Positions 55,358 to 64,000 of a stretch of 64,000 nt of DNA are shown piece by piece; positions within the stretch are counted from its first letter, which is position 1; the number at the start of each line of letters is the position of its first letter. The notes below the pieces were generated by a model. The model was given only the letters and a program-made list of their open reading frames with translations, did not search any database and had not been told where the DNA came from. This DNA is from Betaproteobacteria bacterium. GTDB taxonomy: Bacteria > Pseudomonadota > Gammaproteobacteria > Burkholderiales > Burkholderiaceae_F. The DNA lies in NCBI GenBank assembly GCA_016861185.1, contig BOKW01000006.1, positions 124,001 to 188,000 on the forward strand, written 5' to 3'. The position numbers and the translations under genes were made by a program.

Positions 55358-55443
55358 TTCTTCCGAGGGTTATTGCCCTTCGCAGTAGATCTCCGAAACG
55401 ATGAGTCGCGCCGGCGGGCAATTCCTTGCTCGCCGCGCGCGCG

Positions 55444-56883
55444 TCAGAACGGGATCGAGTAAGTCTTCGTGTTGGTGAACGACTTCATCGCCTCCAGCAC
55501 GCCTTCCTTGTACCCCAGGCCGGAATCCTTGATCCCTCCAAAAGGCGTCAGTTCGAGCCGGTATCCCGGGACCTCGCGCACGTTGACCGTGCCGACGTGC
55601 AGCTCCTGCACGAAGCGGGTCACGTAGTCGAGGCGGTTCGTGCATACAGCAGAAGACAGCCCGTAGGCGGTGGAGTTCGCGATCCGGATCGCTTCGTCGA
55701 TGTCGGCAAAGCGGATCACCGGCGACACCGGCCCGAACGTCTCCGTCTTCACGACCCGCATCTCGGGCGACACGCGGTCGATCACCGTCGGCGCGTACAG
55801 CGCGCCGCGCAGGACGTGGCCGGCGAGCAGCCGCGCGCCCTGCGCAATCGCCTCGTCCACCCGCGCTTCGAACTCGCGCGCCGCGGCCTCGTCGATCACC
55901 GTGCCCATGTCGGTCGCCGGATCGAGCGGATCGCCGTACTTCACGGCCTTCGTCTTCTGGACCAGCCGCTCGACGAAACGGTCGGCGACGCGCTCGTGCA
56001 CCAGCATCCGCTTGACCGCCGTGCAGCGCTGGCCCGAGTTCTTGTACGAACCCGACGCGGCGAGCGCGGCCGCTTCCTCGACGTCGGCGTCCTCCATCAC
56101 GATCAGCGGGTCGTTGCCGCCGAGTTCGAGCACCTGCCGCTTGTAGACGGCGCGCGCGGCGATGTGCTTGCCGACCGCTACGCCGCCGGTGAACGTCACG
56201 AGATCGACGTCGGGGCTGGTCAGCAGTTCGTCGGCGATCTCTTTCGGATCGCCGGTGACGACCGACAGCATCTCGGGCGGCAGCCCCGCCTCGTACAGCA
56301 CGTCGGCGAGCACGTAGGCGGCGAGCGGCGTCTTTTCGCTCGGCTTCACGATGATCCGGTTGTTGGTCGCGACGGCGGGCGCGACCTTGTGGATCACCTG
56401 GTTCAGCGGGTGGTTGAACGGCGTGATCGCGCTGATCGCGCCGAGCAGCGGCTCGCGCAGCGTGTAGACCTTGCGGCTCTTGCCGTGCGGCGTCAGGTCG
56501 CACGAGAAGACCTGGCCGTCGTCGACCAGTGCCTGGTTGGCCGCGAACAGCAGCACGTCGGAGGCACGCCCGACCTCGTACAGGGTGTCCTTCAGGCATA
56601 GCCCGGATTCGAGCGTGATCAGCCGCGCGATCTCGTCGCGCCGCGCGGCGATCAGTTCCCCCGCGCGCATCAGGATCCGGTAGCGGTCGTGGCGCGTCAG
56701 CTTGCTGCGATAGTTCTTCGCGATGCGCAGCGCCTCGCGTACCTGTTCGACGGTCGCCAGCGGCACGGTCGCGACGACTTCGCCGGTGTACGGATAGCGC
56801 ACCTCGAAGCTGCGCTCGCCCGCGACCTTGCGCCCGGCGATGCGCAGCGCTTCGTGCCTGATGGGTGCGGTCGGAGCGTTCAC
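55444..56883 (-). CDS. phnY: phosphonoacetaldehyde dehydrogenase
   Basis: About 479 residues of an NAD-dependent aldehyde dehydrogenase, oxidising phosphonoacetaldehyde to phosphonoacetate. TPFNHPLNQVIHKVAPAVATNN, KPSEKTPLAA, the catalytic Glu in LELGGNDP and nucleophile Cys287 in NSGQRCTAVKRM are present. The C-terminal EVPGYRLELTPFGGIKDSGLGYKEGV is the form I know from PhnY. GTG 56883 (protein VNAPTAPIRHEALRIAG) is preferred; the frame also allows GTG 56901, inside a palindromic repeat. It lies downstream of phnA, the next enzyme in the pathway, on the same strand. Confidence 0.88.
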   Translation of the reverse strand: MNAPTAPIRHEALRIAGRKVAGERSFEVRYPYTGEVVATVPLATVEQVREALRIAKNYRSKLTRHDRYRILMRAGELIAARRDEIARLITLESGLCLKDTLYEVGRASDVLLFAANQALVDDGQVFSCDLTPHGKSRKVYTLREPLLGAISAITPFNHPLNQVIHKVAPAVATNNRIIVKPSEKTPLAAYVLADVLYEAGLPPEMLSVVTGDPKEIADELLTSPDVDLVTFTGGVAVGKHIAARAVYKRQVLELGGNDPLIVMEDADVEEAAALAASGSYKNSGQRCTAVKRMLVHERVADRFVERLVQKTKAVKYGDPLDPATDMGTVIDEAAAREFEARVDEAIAQGARLLAGHVLRGALYAPTVIDRVSPEMRVVKTETFGPVSPVIRFADIDEAIRIANSTAYGLSSAVCTNRLDYVTRFVQELHVGTVNVREVPGYRLELTPFGGIKDSGLGYKEGVLEAMKSFTNTKTYSIPF

Positions 56884-56896
56884 GGGCTTTGGACTA

Positions 56897-56967
56897 ACCA
56901 CCGAGACACGGAGAACACCGAGGAAAAGACGAACAGCACTTCTCGCTGCTCTCGGTGTCTCGGTGGT
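56897..56967. repeat. inverted repeat between phnA and phnY
   Basis: ACCACCGAGACAC at 56897-56909 is the exact complement of 56955-56967, and an inner pair ACACCGAG/CTCGGTGT (56915-56922, 56951-56958) nests inside it. The motif of spaced CCGAG and ACAC words is common between genes in environmental proteobacteria. It occupies most of the gap between phnA and phnY and reaches the phnY start region, so it could form a long hairpin in the phnA-phnY mRNA. Confidence 0.6.
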
Positions 56968-56986
56968 GAAAACGTCATTTCGCGTC

Positions 56987-58201
<1,215 letters not shown>

Positions 58202-58924
58202 CTAGCCCCTTCGTCCGGCGCGCGCCCGTGCCGGGGCGGAGCGCACCGCCTCGCCCTTGAGCATGCGCTCCTTGCTTTCGATCACGTGCTCGTACATCGC
58301 GCGGCCGGCGGCTTCGGTGTCGCCCGAAGCGATCACCTTCAGGATCTGCCGGTGCTCGGCGACCGAATGCGGCAGCACGCCGCGGTCGTTCAGGTTGCGG
58401 CGGCGGAACAGCGCGAGCTCCTTGACCAGCTTGCGGTAGATGGCGGCGAGCTTGCGGTTGCCGGCGAACTCCACGAGCGCGTCGTGGAACTGCAGGTTCA
58501 GCAGGTGGTAGGCGTCGACGTCGCCGCTTTTGGCCGCGGCCTCCATGCGGTCGACGATCGCGCGCGCCTTCTTCGACTGCTCGGGCGTGATCGAGGTCGC
58601 GAGCCTGCGGCCGATCAGCTCGTCCATCGCGGCGCGCAGGTCGTAGATCTCGACCGCCTCGTCGAGCGGGATGTCGCGCACGAAGACGCCGCGGTTCTTC
58701 TCCTGCCGCACGAGGCCCGCTTCCTCGAGCATGCGGAAGGCCTCGCGGATCGGGCCGCGCGAGATGCCGAGCCGCTCGGACAGCCACGCTTCGGTGAGCT
58801 TCGCGCCGGGCGCGATTTCGCCGGCGAGGATCATGCGTTCGATCTCCTGCTGCGCGGCGCTCGACAGCGACGCGGTGCGCAGCAGCGCGATCGTCGGATG
58901 CGGGATCACGTGAGAGTCGGGCAT
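58202..58924 (-). CDS. phnR: GntR family phosphonate utilisation regulator (PhnR-like)
   Basis: A 240-residue regulator of the FadR/FCD subfamily. The winged HTH is LTEAWLSERLGISRGPIREAFRMLEEAGLVRQEKNRGVFVRD (about residues 43-84). The FCD ligand domain follows, with its metal-binding Asp/His set in LNLQFHDALVEFAGNRKL and AEHRQILKVIASGD. It resembles the regulator found with Burkholderia phosphonate genes. It sits between the two divergent arms, next to a palindrome that is a natural operator. A TAGACT -10 only 6 bases before its ATG suggests a leaderless transcript. Confidence 0.88.
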   Translation of the reverse strand: MPDSHVIPHPTIALLRTASLSSAAQQEIERMILAGEIAPGAKLTEAWLSERLGISRGPIREAFRMLEEAGLVRQEKNRGVFVRDIPLDEAVEIYDLRAAMDELIGRRLATSITPEQSKKARAIVDRMEAAAKSGDVDAYHLLNLQFHDALVEFAGNRKLAAIYRKLVKELALFRRRNLNDRGVLPHSVAEHRQILKVIASGDTEAAGRAMYEHVIESKERMLKGEAVRSAPARARAGRRG

Positions 58925-58951
58925 GCGGCGAGTCTATCGCCGTCCGGATGG

Positions 58952-58963
58952 ATTGTCGACAAT
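58952..58963. promoter_or_regulatory. putative PhnR operator
   Basis: ATTGTCGACAAT is a perfect 12-base palindrome of the form bound by FCD-type GntR regulators. It overlaps the likely -35 region of phnR (minus strand) and lies 13 bases before the TTGACA of the phnS promoter, so one site could control both arms. A related half-site ACAATTGACA follows at 58974-58982. Confidence 0.6.
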
Positions 58964-58976
58964 CTGCAAAAAACAA

Positions 58977-59006
58977 TTGACACGAAATTTCGGCGCTGCG
59001 TAGACT
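58977..59006 (+). promoter_or_regulatory. promoter of the phnS transport operon
   Basis: TTGACA at 58977-58982 and TAGACT at 59001-59006 with an 18-base spacer make a good sigma-70 promoter reading right. Transcription would start near 59013, leaving a leader of about 195 bases before phnS. The same TAGACT word on the opposite strand (58931-58936) would serve phnR. Confidence 0.65.
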
Positions 59007-59206
59007 GGCCCGCCATAAGAGATGCCGAAGGCGAGATGCCGCAGGCACAGGAGACGCGATCGCGCCGGCGCGCGGCAGGGCTTCGCTGGGGCCCGCGGTC
59101 ACCGGTCGGTCACGCAGGACGGTTAGCTTCGCGGGCTGCCGGCGCTGGTCGTCGACGCGGCCGCACCGCGGGGTCCCCTCATGATGCGTACAACAAGGAG
59201 GAGTTC

Positions 59207-60235
59207 ATGAAGTTCCGCAATCCGGCGCTCGGCGTGCTGTGCGCCTTCGCCCTTTCGCTCGCCGCCACCGGGGCAGCGGCGCAGAAGACCCAGCTCACGG
59301 TCTACACCGCACTCGAAACCGACCAGTTGAAGGCATACAAGGACGGCTTCGAGAAGGCGAATCCGAACATCGAGATCGTCTGGGTGCGCGACTCGACCGG
59401 GGTGATCACCGCCAAGCTGCTCGCCGAGAAGTCGAACCCGCGCGCCGACGTCATCATGGGCGTGGCGGCGACCAGCATGGCGATCTTCGACGCCGAGGGC
59501 ATGCTGCAGCCGTACGCGCCCAAGGGGCTCGAGCGGATCGCGCCGCAGTACCGCGACCCGAAGAACCCGCCCGCCTGGGTCGGCATGGACGTGTGGGGCG
59601 CGACCATCTGCTTCAACACGGTGGAAGCGGGCAAGCGCAACATCCCGAAGCCCGAGACGTGGAAGGATCTGACCAAGCCCGTCTACAAGGGGCAGATCGT
59701 GATGCCGCATCCGGCCTCCAGCGGCACCGGCTTCTTCGACGTCTCCGCCTGGCTGCAACTGTGGGGTGAAGCCGAAGGCTGGAAATACATGGACGCCCTG
59801 CACGAGAACATCGCGCAATACATGCACTCGGGCTCGCGGCCGTGCGCGGCGGCGGCCAACGGCGAGTACGTCGTCGGCATCTCGTTCGAGTACCGCGCCA
59901 ACCGCGAGAAGGCGCAGGGCAAGCCGATCGAACTGGTGTTCCCGAAGGAAGGGCTCGGTTGGGACCTCGAAGCGATCGGCATCCACAAGGGCACCAAGAA
60001 CCTCGCCGCCGCGCAGCGGCTGCTCGACTGGGCGATCTCCGACGAGGCGATGGGGCTGTACGCGAACAACTTCGCGATCGTCGCGGTGCCGGCGCTGAAC
60101 AAGCCGCTGCCGAACGTGCCGGCCGATTACGGCACGCGGCTCGTGAAGAACGACTTCGCGTGGGCCGCGAAGAACCGCGACCGCATCCTGAAGGAGTGGA
60201 GCAAGCGCTACGAGAGCAAGGCTGCTCCGAAGTGA
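59207..60235 (+). CDS. phnS: 2-aminoethylphosphonate ABC transporter substrate-binding protein
   Basis: A 342-residue periplasmic binding protein of the type II iron/Fbp-like fold. It has a signal peptide (residues 1-25, ending AAAQ). LTVYTALETDQLKAYKDGFEKANPNIEIVWVRDSTGVITAKLLAEKSNPRADVIMGVAATSM is the characteristic start of the 2-aminoethylphosphonate receptor in Burkholderia-type clusters. AAGGAGGAG lies upstream of ATG 59207. It leads the operon phnS-phnT-permease-phnW. A large hairpin between it and phnT may favour higher receptor levels. Confidence 0.9.
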   Translation: MKFRNPALGVLCAFALSLAATGAAAQKTQLTVYTALETDQLKAYKDGFEKANPNIEIVWVRDSTGVITAKLLAEKSNPRADVIMGVAATSMAIFDAEGMLQPYAPKGLERIAPQYRDPKNPPAWVGMDVWGATICFNTVEAGKRNIPKPETWKDLTKPVYKGQIVMPHPASSGTGFFDVSAWLQLWGEAEGWKYMDALHENIAQYMHSGSRPCAAAANGEYVVGISFEYRANREKAQGKPIELVFPKEGLGWDLEAIGIHKGTKNLAAAQRLLDWAISDEAMGLYANNFAIVAVPALNKPLPNVPADYGTRLVKNDFAWAAKNRDRILKEWSKRYESKAAPK

Positions 60236-60268
60236 CGTTATTCCGGACGCTCGCGCGCCGGAATGACT

Positions 60269-60311
60269 CGCCGCGTTGGAGCCGGCCGCGCTGCGGCGGC
60301 TCAACGCGGCG
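60269..60311 (+). promoter_or_regulatory. large hairpin between phnS and phnT
   Basis: CGCCGCGTTG at 60269-60278 is the exact complement of 60302-60311, with further partial pairing inside. There is no T run. A smaller stem (ATTCCGG/CCGGAAT) lies just before it. Stable hairpins after receptor genes often protect that part of an operon mRNA, giving an excess of binding protein over membrane parts. Confidence 0.5.
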
Positions 60312-60335
60312 CTCTACTGCGGGTAATGTGCAGGC

Positions 60336-61415
60336 ATGACGGGCGAAGCGCTTCGGCTCGAAGGCATCCACAAGGCGTTCGGCGGCTTCGTCGCGCTGCA
60401 GTCGGTCGATCTTTCGATCCAGGCCGGCGAACTGGTCTGCTTCGTCGGGCCGTCGGGCTGCGGCAAGACGACGCTGCTGCGGATCATCGCGGGGCTGGAG
60501 TCGCAGACGCGCGGGCGCGTGATCCAGAACGGCCGCGACATCTCGACCGCGCCGCCGTCGGCGCGCGACTACGGCATCGTGTTCCAGTCGTACGCGCTGT
60601 TCCCGAACCTGACGATCAGCGACAACATCGCCTACGGGCTGGTCAACCGGCGCCGCGCGCGCGCGCAGATCGGGGCGCGCGTGAAGGAACTGCTGACGCT
60701 CGTCGGCCTGCCCGACTCGGGGCCGAAGTACCCGAGCCAGCTTTCCGGCGGGCAGCAGCAGCGCATCGCGCTCGCGCGCGCGCTCGCCACCGCGCCGAGC
60801 CTGCTGCTGCTCGACGAGCCGCTGTCCGCCCTCGACGCCAAGGAGCGCGAGCGGCTGCGTGGCGAGATCCGCCAGCTGCAGAGGCGCGTCGGCGTCACCA
60901 CGATCATGGTCACGCACGACCAGGAAGAGGCGCTGTCGATGTCGGACCGCGTCGTGGTGATGAACCACGGCCGCATCGAACAGATCGGCACGCCGCTGGA
61001 GGTCTACGAGCAGCCGGCCACGCCGTTCGTCGCCGACTTCCTCGGCAAGGTCAACGTGCTGCGCGCGACGAGCCTGGGCGAAGGTCGTTATCTGGTGGGC
61101 CGCGTCGAGCTCGCGACGCGGGCCAACGGCTACGCGGCGGGGATGGCCGTGCGCCTGTATCTGCGGCCCGAGGATCGCGTGCTGCCCGACTCGGGTCCGG
61201 TCGAGCAGATGGCCAACGCGATGCGCGGGCACGTGCTCGGCGTCGACTTCCTCGGCACCTACTGCCTGGCGGCGATGGACGTCGAAGGCTTTGAAGGCCA
61301 GAAGCTGCTCGTCTATTTCTCGCTGAACCAGGCGCTCGAAATGGGCGTGCGCGAAGGTGCAACGATCCCGTTCGCGCTGCGCGGCGAACGCGTGCGCGTG
61401 TTCCCGTCCGCATGA
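60336..61415 (+). CDS. phnT: 2-aminoethylphosphonate ABC transporter ATP-binding protein
   Basis: A 359-residue ATPase of the polyamine/iron transporter class. Walker A GPSGCGKTTLLRII is near residues 38-51, the Q-loop is FQSYALFPNLTISDNIAYGL, the signature is LSGGQQQRIALARAL, and Walker B LLLLDEPLSALD follows. The last 110 residues form a TOBE-like domain (LYLRPEDRVLP). It energises import of 2-aminoethylphosphonate. Its stop overlaps the permease start (ATGA). Confidence 0.92.
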   Translation: MTGEALRLEGIHKAFGGFVALQSVDLSIQAGELVCFVGPSGCGKTTLLRIIAGLESQTRGRVIQNGRDISTAPPSARDYGIVFQSYALFPNLTISDNIAYGLVNRRRARAQIGARVKELLTLVGLPDSGPKYPSQLSGGQQQRIALARALATAPSLLLLDEPLSALDAKERERLRGEIRQLQRRVGVTTIMVTHDQEEALSMSDRVVVMNHGRIEQIGTPLEVYEQPATPFVADFLGKVNVLRATSLGEGRYLVGRVELATRANGYAAGMAVRLYLRPEDRVLPDSGPVEQMANAMRGHVLGVDFLGTYCLAAMDVEGFEGQKLLVYFSLNQALEMGVREGATIPFALRGERVRVFPSA

Positions 61416-63130
61416 CCGCGGTCACGCGCCCGGACTTCACGCCGCGGCCGGCGCGCCTGGCGAGCGAGGCGCTGGTCGCGCACGGGGGCCTGCTCCTCGT
61501 CGCCGCCGCACTGCTCGTCTTTCTGACGCTGCCGCTGGCGAGCCTGCTGCTGCGATCGGTGCAGGGCGGCGGCGGCGAGTTCGTCGCGTTCGCGAACTTC
61601 GCCGAGTATTTCGCCGCGCCGGCGTTCGCGCGCTCGGCGCAGAACACGCTCGTCTTCGCGGGGCTGACCACCGGCATCACGGTGCCGCTCGCGTTCGTGT
61701 TCGCTTACGCGATCCAGCGCAGTTGCATTCCGTTCAAGAGCGTCTGGCGCAGCATCGCGATGATCCCGATCCTGGCGCCGTCGATGCTCGCCGCGCTGTC
61801 GTTCATCTATCTGTTCGGCAACCAGGGCTGGCTCAGATTCATGCTCGGCTGGTTCGGCCTGCAGAGCGTCTACGGCCTGCCGGGCATGGTGCTGGCGATG
61901 GTGTTCTCGTCGTTCCCGCACGCGGTGATGATCCTGCTCGCCGCGCTCGCGCTGTCCGATGCGCGGCTGTACGAGGCGGCCGACTCGATGGCCACGCCCG
62001 GCTGGCGCAAGTTTCTGACGATCACGCTGCCCGGCGCGCGCTACGGACTGATCTCGGCCGCGATGGTCGTCTTCACGATGGCCGTGTCCGAGTTCGGCGT
62101 CCCCAAAGTGATCGGCGGCAACACCAGCGTGCTCGCGATCGACGTCTACAAGCAGGTGATCGGCCAGCAGAACTTCTCGATGGGCGCGGTGGTCGGGCTG
62201 ATCCTGCTGGCCCCCGTGCTGGTCGCCTTCTTCATCGACTACGCGGTGCGCAAGCGGCAGAAGGCGCTGCTGACCGCGCGCAGCGTGCCGTACTGCCCGC
62301 GGCCGGCGCCGGTGCGCGACTTCCTGCTGCTCGCCTTCGTGCTCGTGATGTCGGCATACATGCTGCTCGTCGTCGGCATGGCGGTGTTCGGTTCGTTCGT
62401 CAAGGTGTGGCCGTACAACCTGTCGTTCACGCTGAACCACTACACCTACGGCTTCGAGGAAGCGGGTGTCGACAACGCCTATCCGAACAGCGTGAAGATG
62501 GCGCTGTGGTGCGCGCTGTTCGGCGCGGCGGTGACTTTCGCCGGCGCGTACTGGCTGGAGAAGACCCGCGGGGCCGACTTCCTTCGCCCGGTGATTCAAC
62601 TGCAGGCGATGATGCCGATGGCGGTGCCGGGCATGGTGCTCGGCATCGGCTACATCCTGTTCTTCAACCATCCGGCCAATCCGCTCGGCTTCCTGTACGG
62701 CACGATGACGATCCTCGTGCTGTCCACCGTCATCCACTTCTATTCGTCGAGCCATCTGACCGCGGTGACCGCGCTCAAGCAGCTCGACAACGAGTTCGAG
62801 TCGGTGTCGGCGTCGCTGAAGGTGCCCTTCTACAAGACGTTCTGGCGCGTGACGGTGCCGGTGTGCCTGCCGTCGATCATCGACATCAGCCGCTACTACT
62901 TCGTCAACGCGATGACGACGATCTCGTGCGTCGTGTTCCTGTATTCGCCGAAGACGACGCTCGCGTCGATTTCGATCCTGCACCTGGACGAAGCCGGCAA
63001 CGTCGGCTCCGCCGCCGCGATGGCCACGCTGATCGTCGCCACCTCGGCCGTCGTGACGGTGCTCTTCTTCGTCGCCGAGTGGTGGCTCGTCCGCCGCACG
63101 CAGCGGTGGCGGGATACGGGGCGCAGTTGA
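61412..63130 (+). CDS. phnU: 2-aminoethylphosphonate ABC transporter permease (fused two-domain)
   Basis: A 572-residue membrane protein with two permease halves in one chain, each with about six hydrophobic segments. The first EAA loop is EAADSMATPGWRKFLTITLPGARYGL; the second is EFESVSASLKVPFYKTFWRVTVPVCLPSIIDISRYY. It thus replaces the separate PhnU and PhnV of Salmonella, as seen in Burkholderia-type clusters. It overlaps phnT by 4 bases. A 370-base repeat-rich gap separates it from phnW. Confidence 0.9.
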   Translation: MTAVTRPDFTPRPARLASEALVAHGGLLLVAAALLVFLTLPLASLLLRSVQGGGGEFVAFANFAEYFAAPAFARSAQNTLVFAGLTTGITVPLAFVFAYAIQRSCIPFKSVWRSIAMIPILAPSMLAALSFIYLFGNQGWLRFMLGWFGLQSVYGLPGMVLAMVFSSFPHAVMILLAALALSDARLYEAADSMATPGWRKFLTITLPGARYGLISAAMVVFTMAVSEFGVPKVIGGNTSVLAIDVYKQVIGQQNFSMGAVVGLILLAPVLVAFFIDYAVRKRQKALLTARSVPYCPRPAPVRDFLLLAFVLVMSAYMLLVVGMAVFGSFVKVWPYNLSFTLNHYTYGFEEAGVDNAYPNSVKMALWCALFGAAVTFAGAYWLEKTRGADFLRPVIQLQAMMPMAVPGMVLGIGYILFFNHPANPLGFLYGTMTILVLSTVIHFYSSSHLTAVTALKQLDNEFESVSASLKVPFYKTFWRVTVPVCLPSIIDISRYYFVNAMTTISCVVFLYSPKTTLASISILHLDEAGNVGSAAAMATLIVATSAVVTVLFFVAEWWLVRRTQRWRDTGRS

Positions 63131-63148
63131 ACCGAACGGTGCTTCAGC

Positions 63149-63391
63149 CCAACCCCCCCTTTAGAAAAGGGGGGCAGGGGGGATTTCTTCGGTCGCCCCG
63201 CGAGCGGCAAGACGCGAAATCCCCCTCGGTCCCCCTTTACAAAAGGGGGAGGAAGACGGACGCACCTTCGGTGCGTATGTGGCGGTTCCCCCCTCGGTCC
63301 CCCTTTACAAAAGGGGGAGGAAGACGGACGCACCTTCGGTGCGTATGTGGCGGTTCCCCCCTCAGTCCCCCTTTACGAAAGGGGGAGGAAG
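63149..63391. repeat. C/T-rich palindromic repeat array with 68-bp tandem units, copy 4
   Basis: The gap between the permease and phnW (63131-63502) holds no gene. It begins with CCCCCCCTTTAG/AAAAGGGGGG and GGGATTTC parts like the copies near 42609 and 52115. From 63230 a 68-base unit is repeated: units start at 63230 and 63298, and a third, starting at 63366, breaks off near 63391. Each unit contains a CCCCCTTTAC/AAAAGGGGG hairpin and an ACGCACC-TTC-GGTGCGT hairpin. The first two units appear identical, pointing to recent duplication. Confidence 0.75.
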
Positions 63392-63502
63392 TCAGGCGCA
63401 TCCGCGATGCGCGATCCAAACTCCCTCACGACCCGTTCGCGAAAGGGCGAGGATGCGCCGCGCTCGCGTAGCGCGTTCGAGCGCCAGCAAGGAGACTGAA
63501 AC

Positions 63503-64000
63503 ATGATCCGCGGCAACGACCCGATTCTTCTGACCCCCGGCCCGCTGACGACCTCGCTCGCGACGAAGCAGGCGATGCTGCGCGACTGGGGATCGTGGGA
63601 CGCTGCGTTCAACGGGATCACGCTGTCGATTTGCCGCGACCTCGTCGACATCGTCGGCGGCGGCGACGACTACGTCTGCGTGCCGATGCAGGGCAGCGGC
63701 ACGTTCTCCGTCGAAGCCGCGGTCGGCAACGTCGTCCCGCGCAACGGGCGCGTGCTGGTGCCGAACAACGGCGCGTACTGCGCGCGCATCGTCAAGATCT
63801 GCAGGTACCTCGGGCGCGACGTCGTCGACCTGCCGGTGCCCGAGGACCAGCCGACCACCGCCGCGATCGTCGACGCCGCGCTCGCGGCCGACCCGACGAT
63901 CACGCACGTCGCGCAGGTCCACTGCGAAACCGGCGCCGGCATCCTCAACGACCTGCCCGGCATCGCGCAGGTGTGCGCGAAACGCGGCAAAGGGCTGATC
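63503..64000 (+). CDS. phnW: 2-aminoethylphosphonate--pyruvate transaminase (partial, runs off the window)
   Basis: The first 166 residues of a fold-type I aminotransferase of about 365. It moves the amino group of 2-aminoethylphosphonate to pyruvate, making phosphonoacetaldehyde and alanine with pyridoxal phosphate. [28 protein letters not shown] opens it, followed by [34 protein letters not shown] and [19 protein letters not shown]. The PLP lysine lies beyond the window end. AAGGAGA lies 7 bases before ATG 63503. Its product is the substrate of PhnY, so the minus-strand arm continues the pathway. Confidence 0.93.
   Translation, partial: MIRGNDPILLTPGPLTTSLATKQAMLRDWGSWDAAFNGITLSICRDLVDIVGGGDDYVCVPMQGSGTFSVEAAVGNVVPRNGRVLVPNNGAYCARIVKICRYLGRDVVDLPVPEDQPTTAAIVDAALAADPTITHVAQVHCETGAGILNDLPGIAQVCAKRGKGLI

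Noticed and set aside
53066..55462. 798-residue plus-strand frame opposite the PhnZ-like and Na/Pi transporter genes
   Set aside because: Antisense shadow. The minus-strand genes have full family motifs.
63230..63391. Tandem repeats as a CRISPR array
   Set aside because: The 68-bp units repeat as whole blocks with no unique spacers, and no cas genes are present.

Overview
The window is GC-rich chromosomal DNA from a betaproteobacterium, most likely of the order Burkholderiales. Four conserved gene blocks support this: lolB-ispE-tRNA-Gln-prs-rplY-pth, kdsD-kdsC-lptC-lptA-lptB-rpoN-hpf-ptsN-hprK-rapZ, uvrA/MFS transporter/ssb, and a Burkholderia-type 2-aminoethylphosphonate cluster. A Bug-family solute receptor also fits. 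No phage, CRISPR array or insertion sequence was recognised.

Layout. 1-2514 is an accessory stretch with four small unknown genes on the + strand; the first looks like the sporadic TIGR04255 family. 2754-7153 holds a PcaC-like protein, two divergent radical-SAM genes and, 18 bases after the second, an organomercurial-lyase-like gene. That gene is interrupted by an in-frame TGA exactly where MerB has its catalytic cysteine, and a bacterial SECIS-like hairpin follows. I read it as a predicted selenoprotein, and it is the most interesting observation here. 7260-12187 carries two GNAT acetyltransferases, FadD, a CPBP membrane protease and a patatin-like lipase. 12184-18730 is the pth-rplY-prs-tRNA-ispE-lolB-TPR block, with an extra Tat-signal methyltransferase. 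18950-24620 has mutM, a dynamin-like GTPase, mutY, a Bug receptor and a carboxymuconolactone-decarboxylase-like protein.

24718-34643 is a long minus-strand block. It covers PTS-Ntr regulation (rapZ, hprK, ptsN), ribosome hibernation (hpf), sigma-54 (rpoN), LPS transport (lptB, lptA, lptC) and Kdo synthesis (kdsC, kdsD). 34753-39592 has a CPA2 antiporter, a lone receiver protein and a sigma factor/anti-sigma/secreted proline-rich protein operon. 39636-49709 contains uvrA, a small secreted protein, a di-haem cytochrome c lipoprotein, an MFS transporter, ssb, a MASE1 histidine kinase with a FixJ-type regulator, and a UspA-like protein. 49772-53037 has a second CPA2 antiporter translationally coupled to a YbdK-type ligase, and an inositol-monophosphatase-family enzyme.

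53111-64000 is a phosphonate catabolism locus. PhnS, PhnT and a fused permease import 2-aminoethylphosphonate. PhnW (cut by the window end) would transaminate it to phosphonoacetaldehyde, PhnY oxidises that to phosphonoacetate, and PhnA hydrolyses it to acetate and phosphate. A PhnR-type GntR regulator sits between the divergent arms beside a palindrome and two TAGACT -10 boxes. A PhnZ-like HD-domain protein and a Na/Pi transporter extend the minus-strand arm. C/T-rich palindromic repeats are scattered through intergenic gaps, with a 68-bp tandem array just before phnW.

All calls come from reading the sequence and from memory of protein families. No database search was run.
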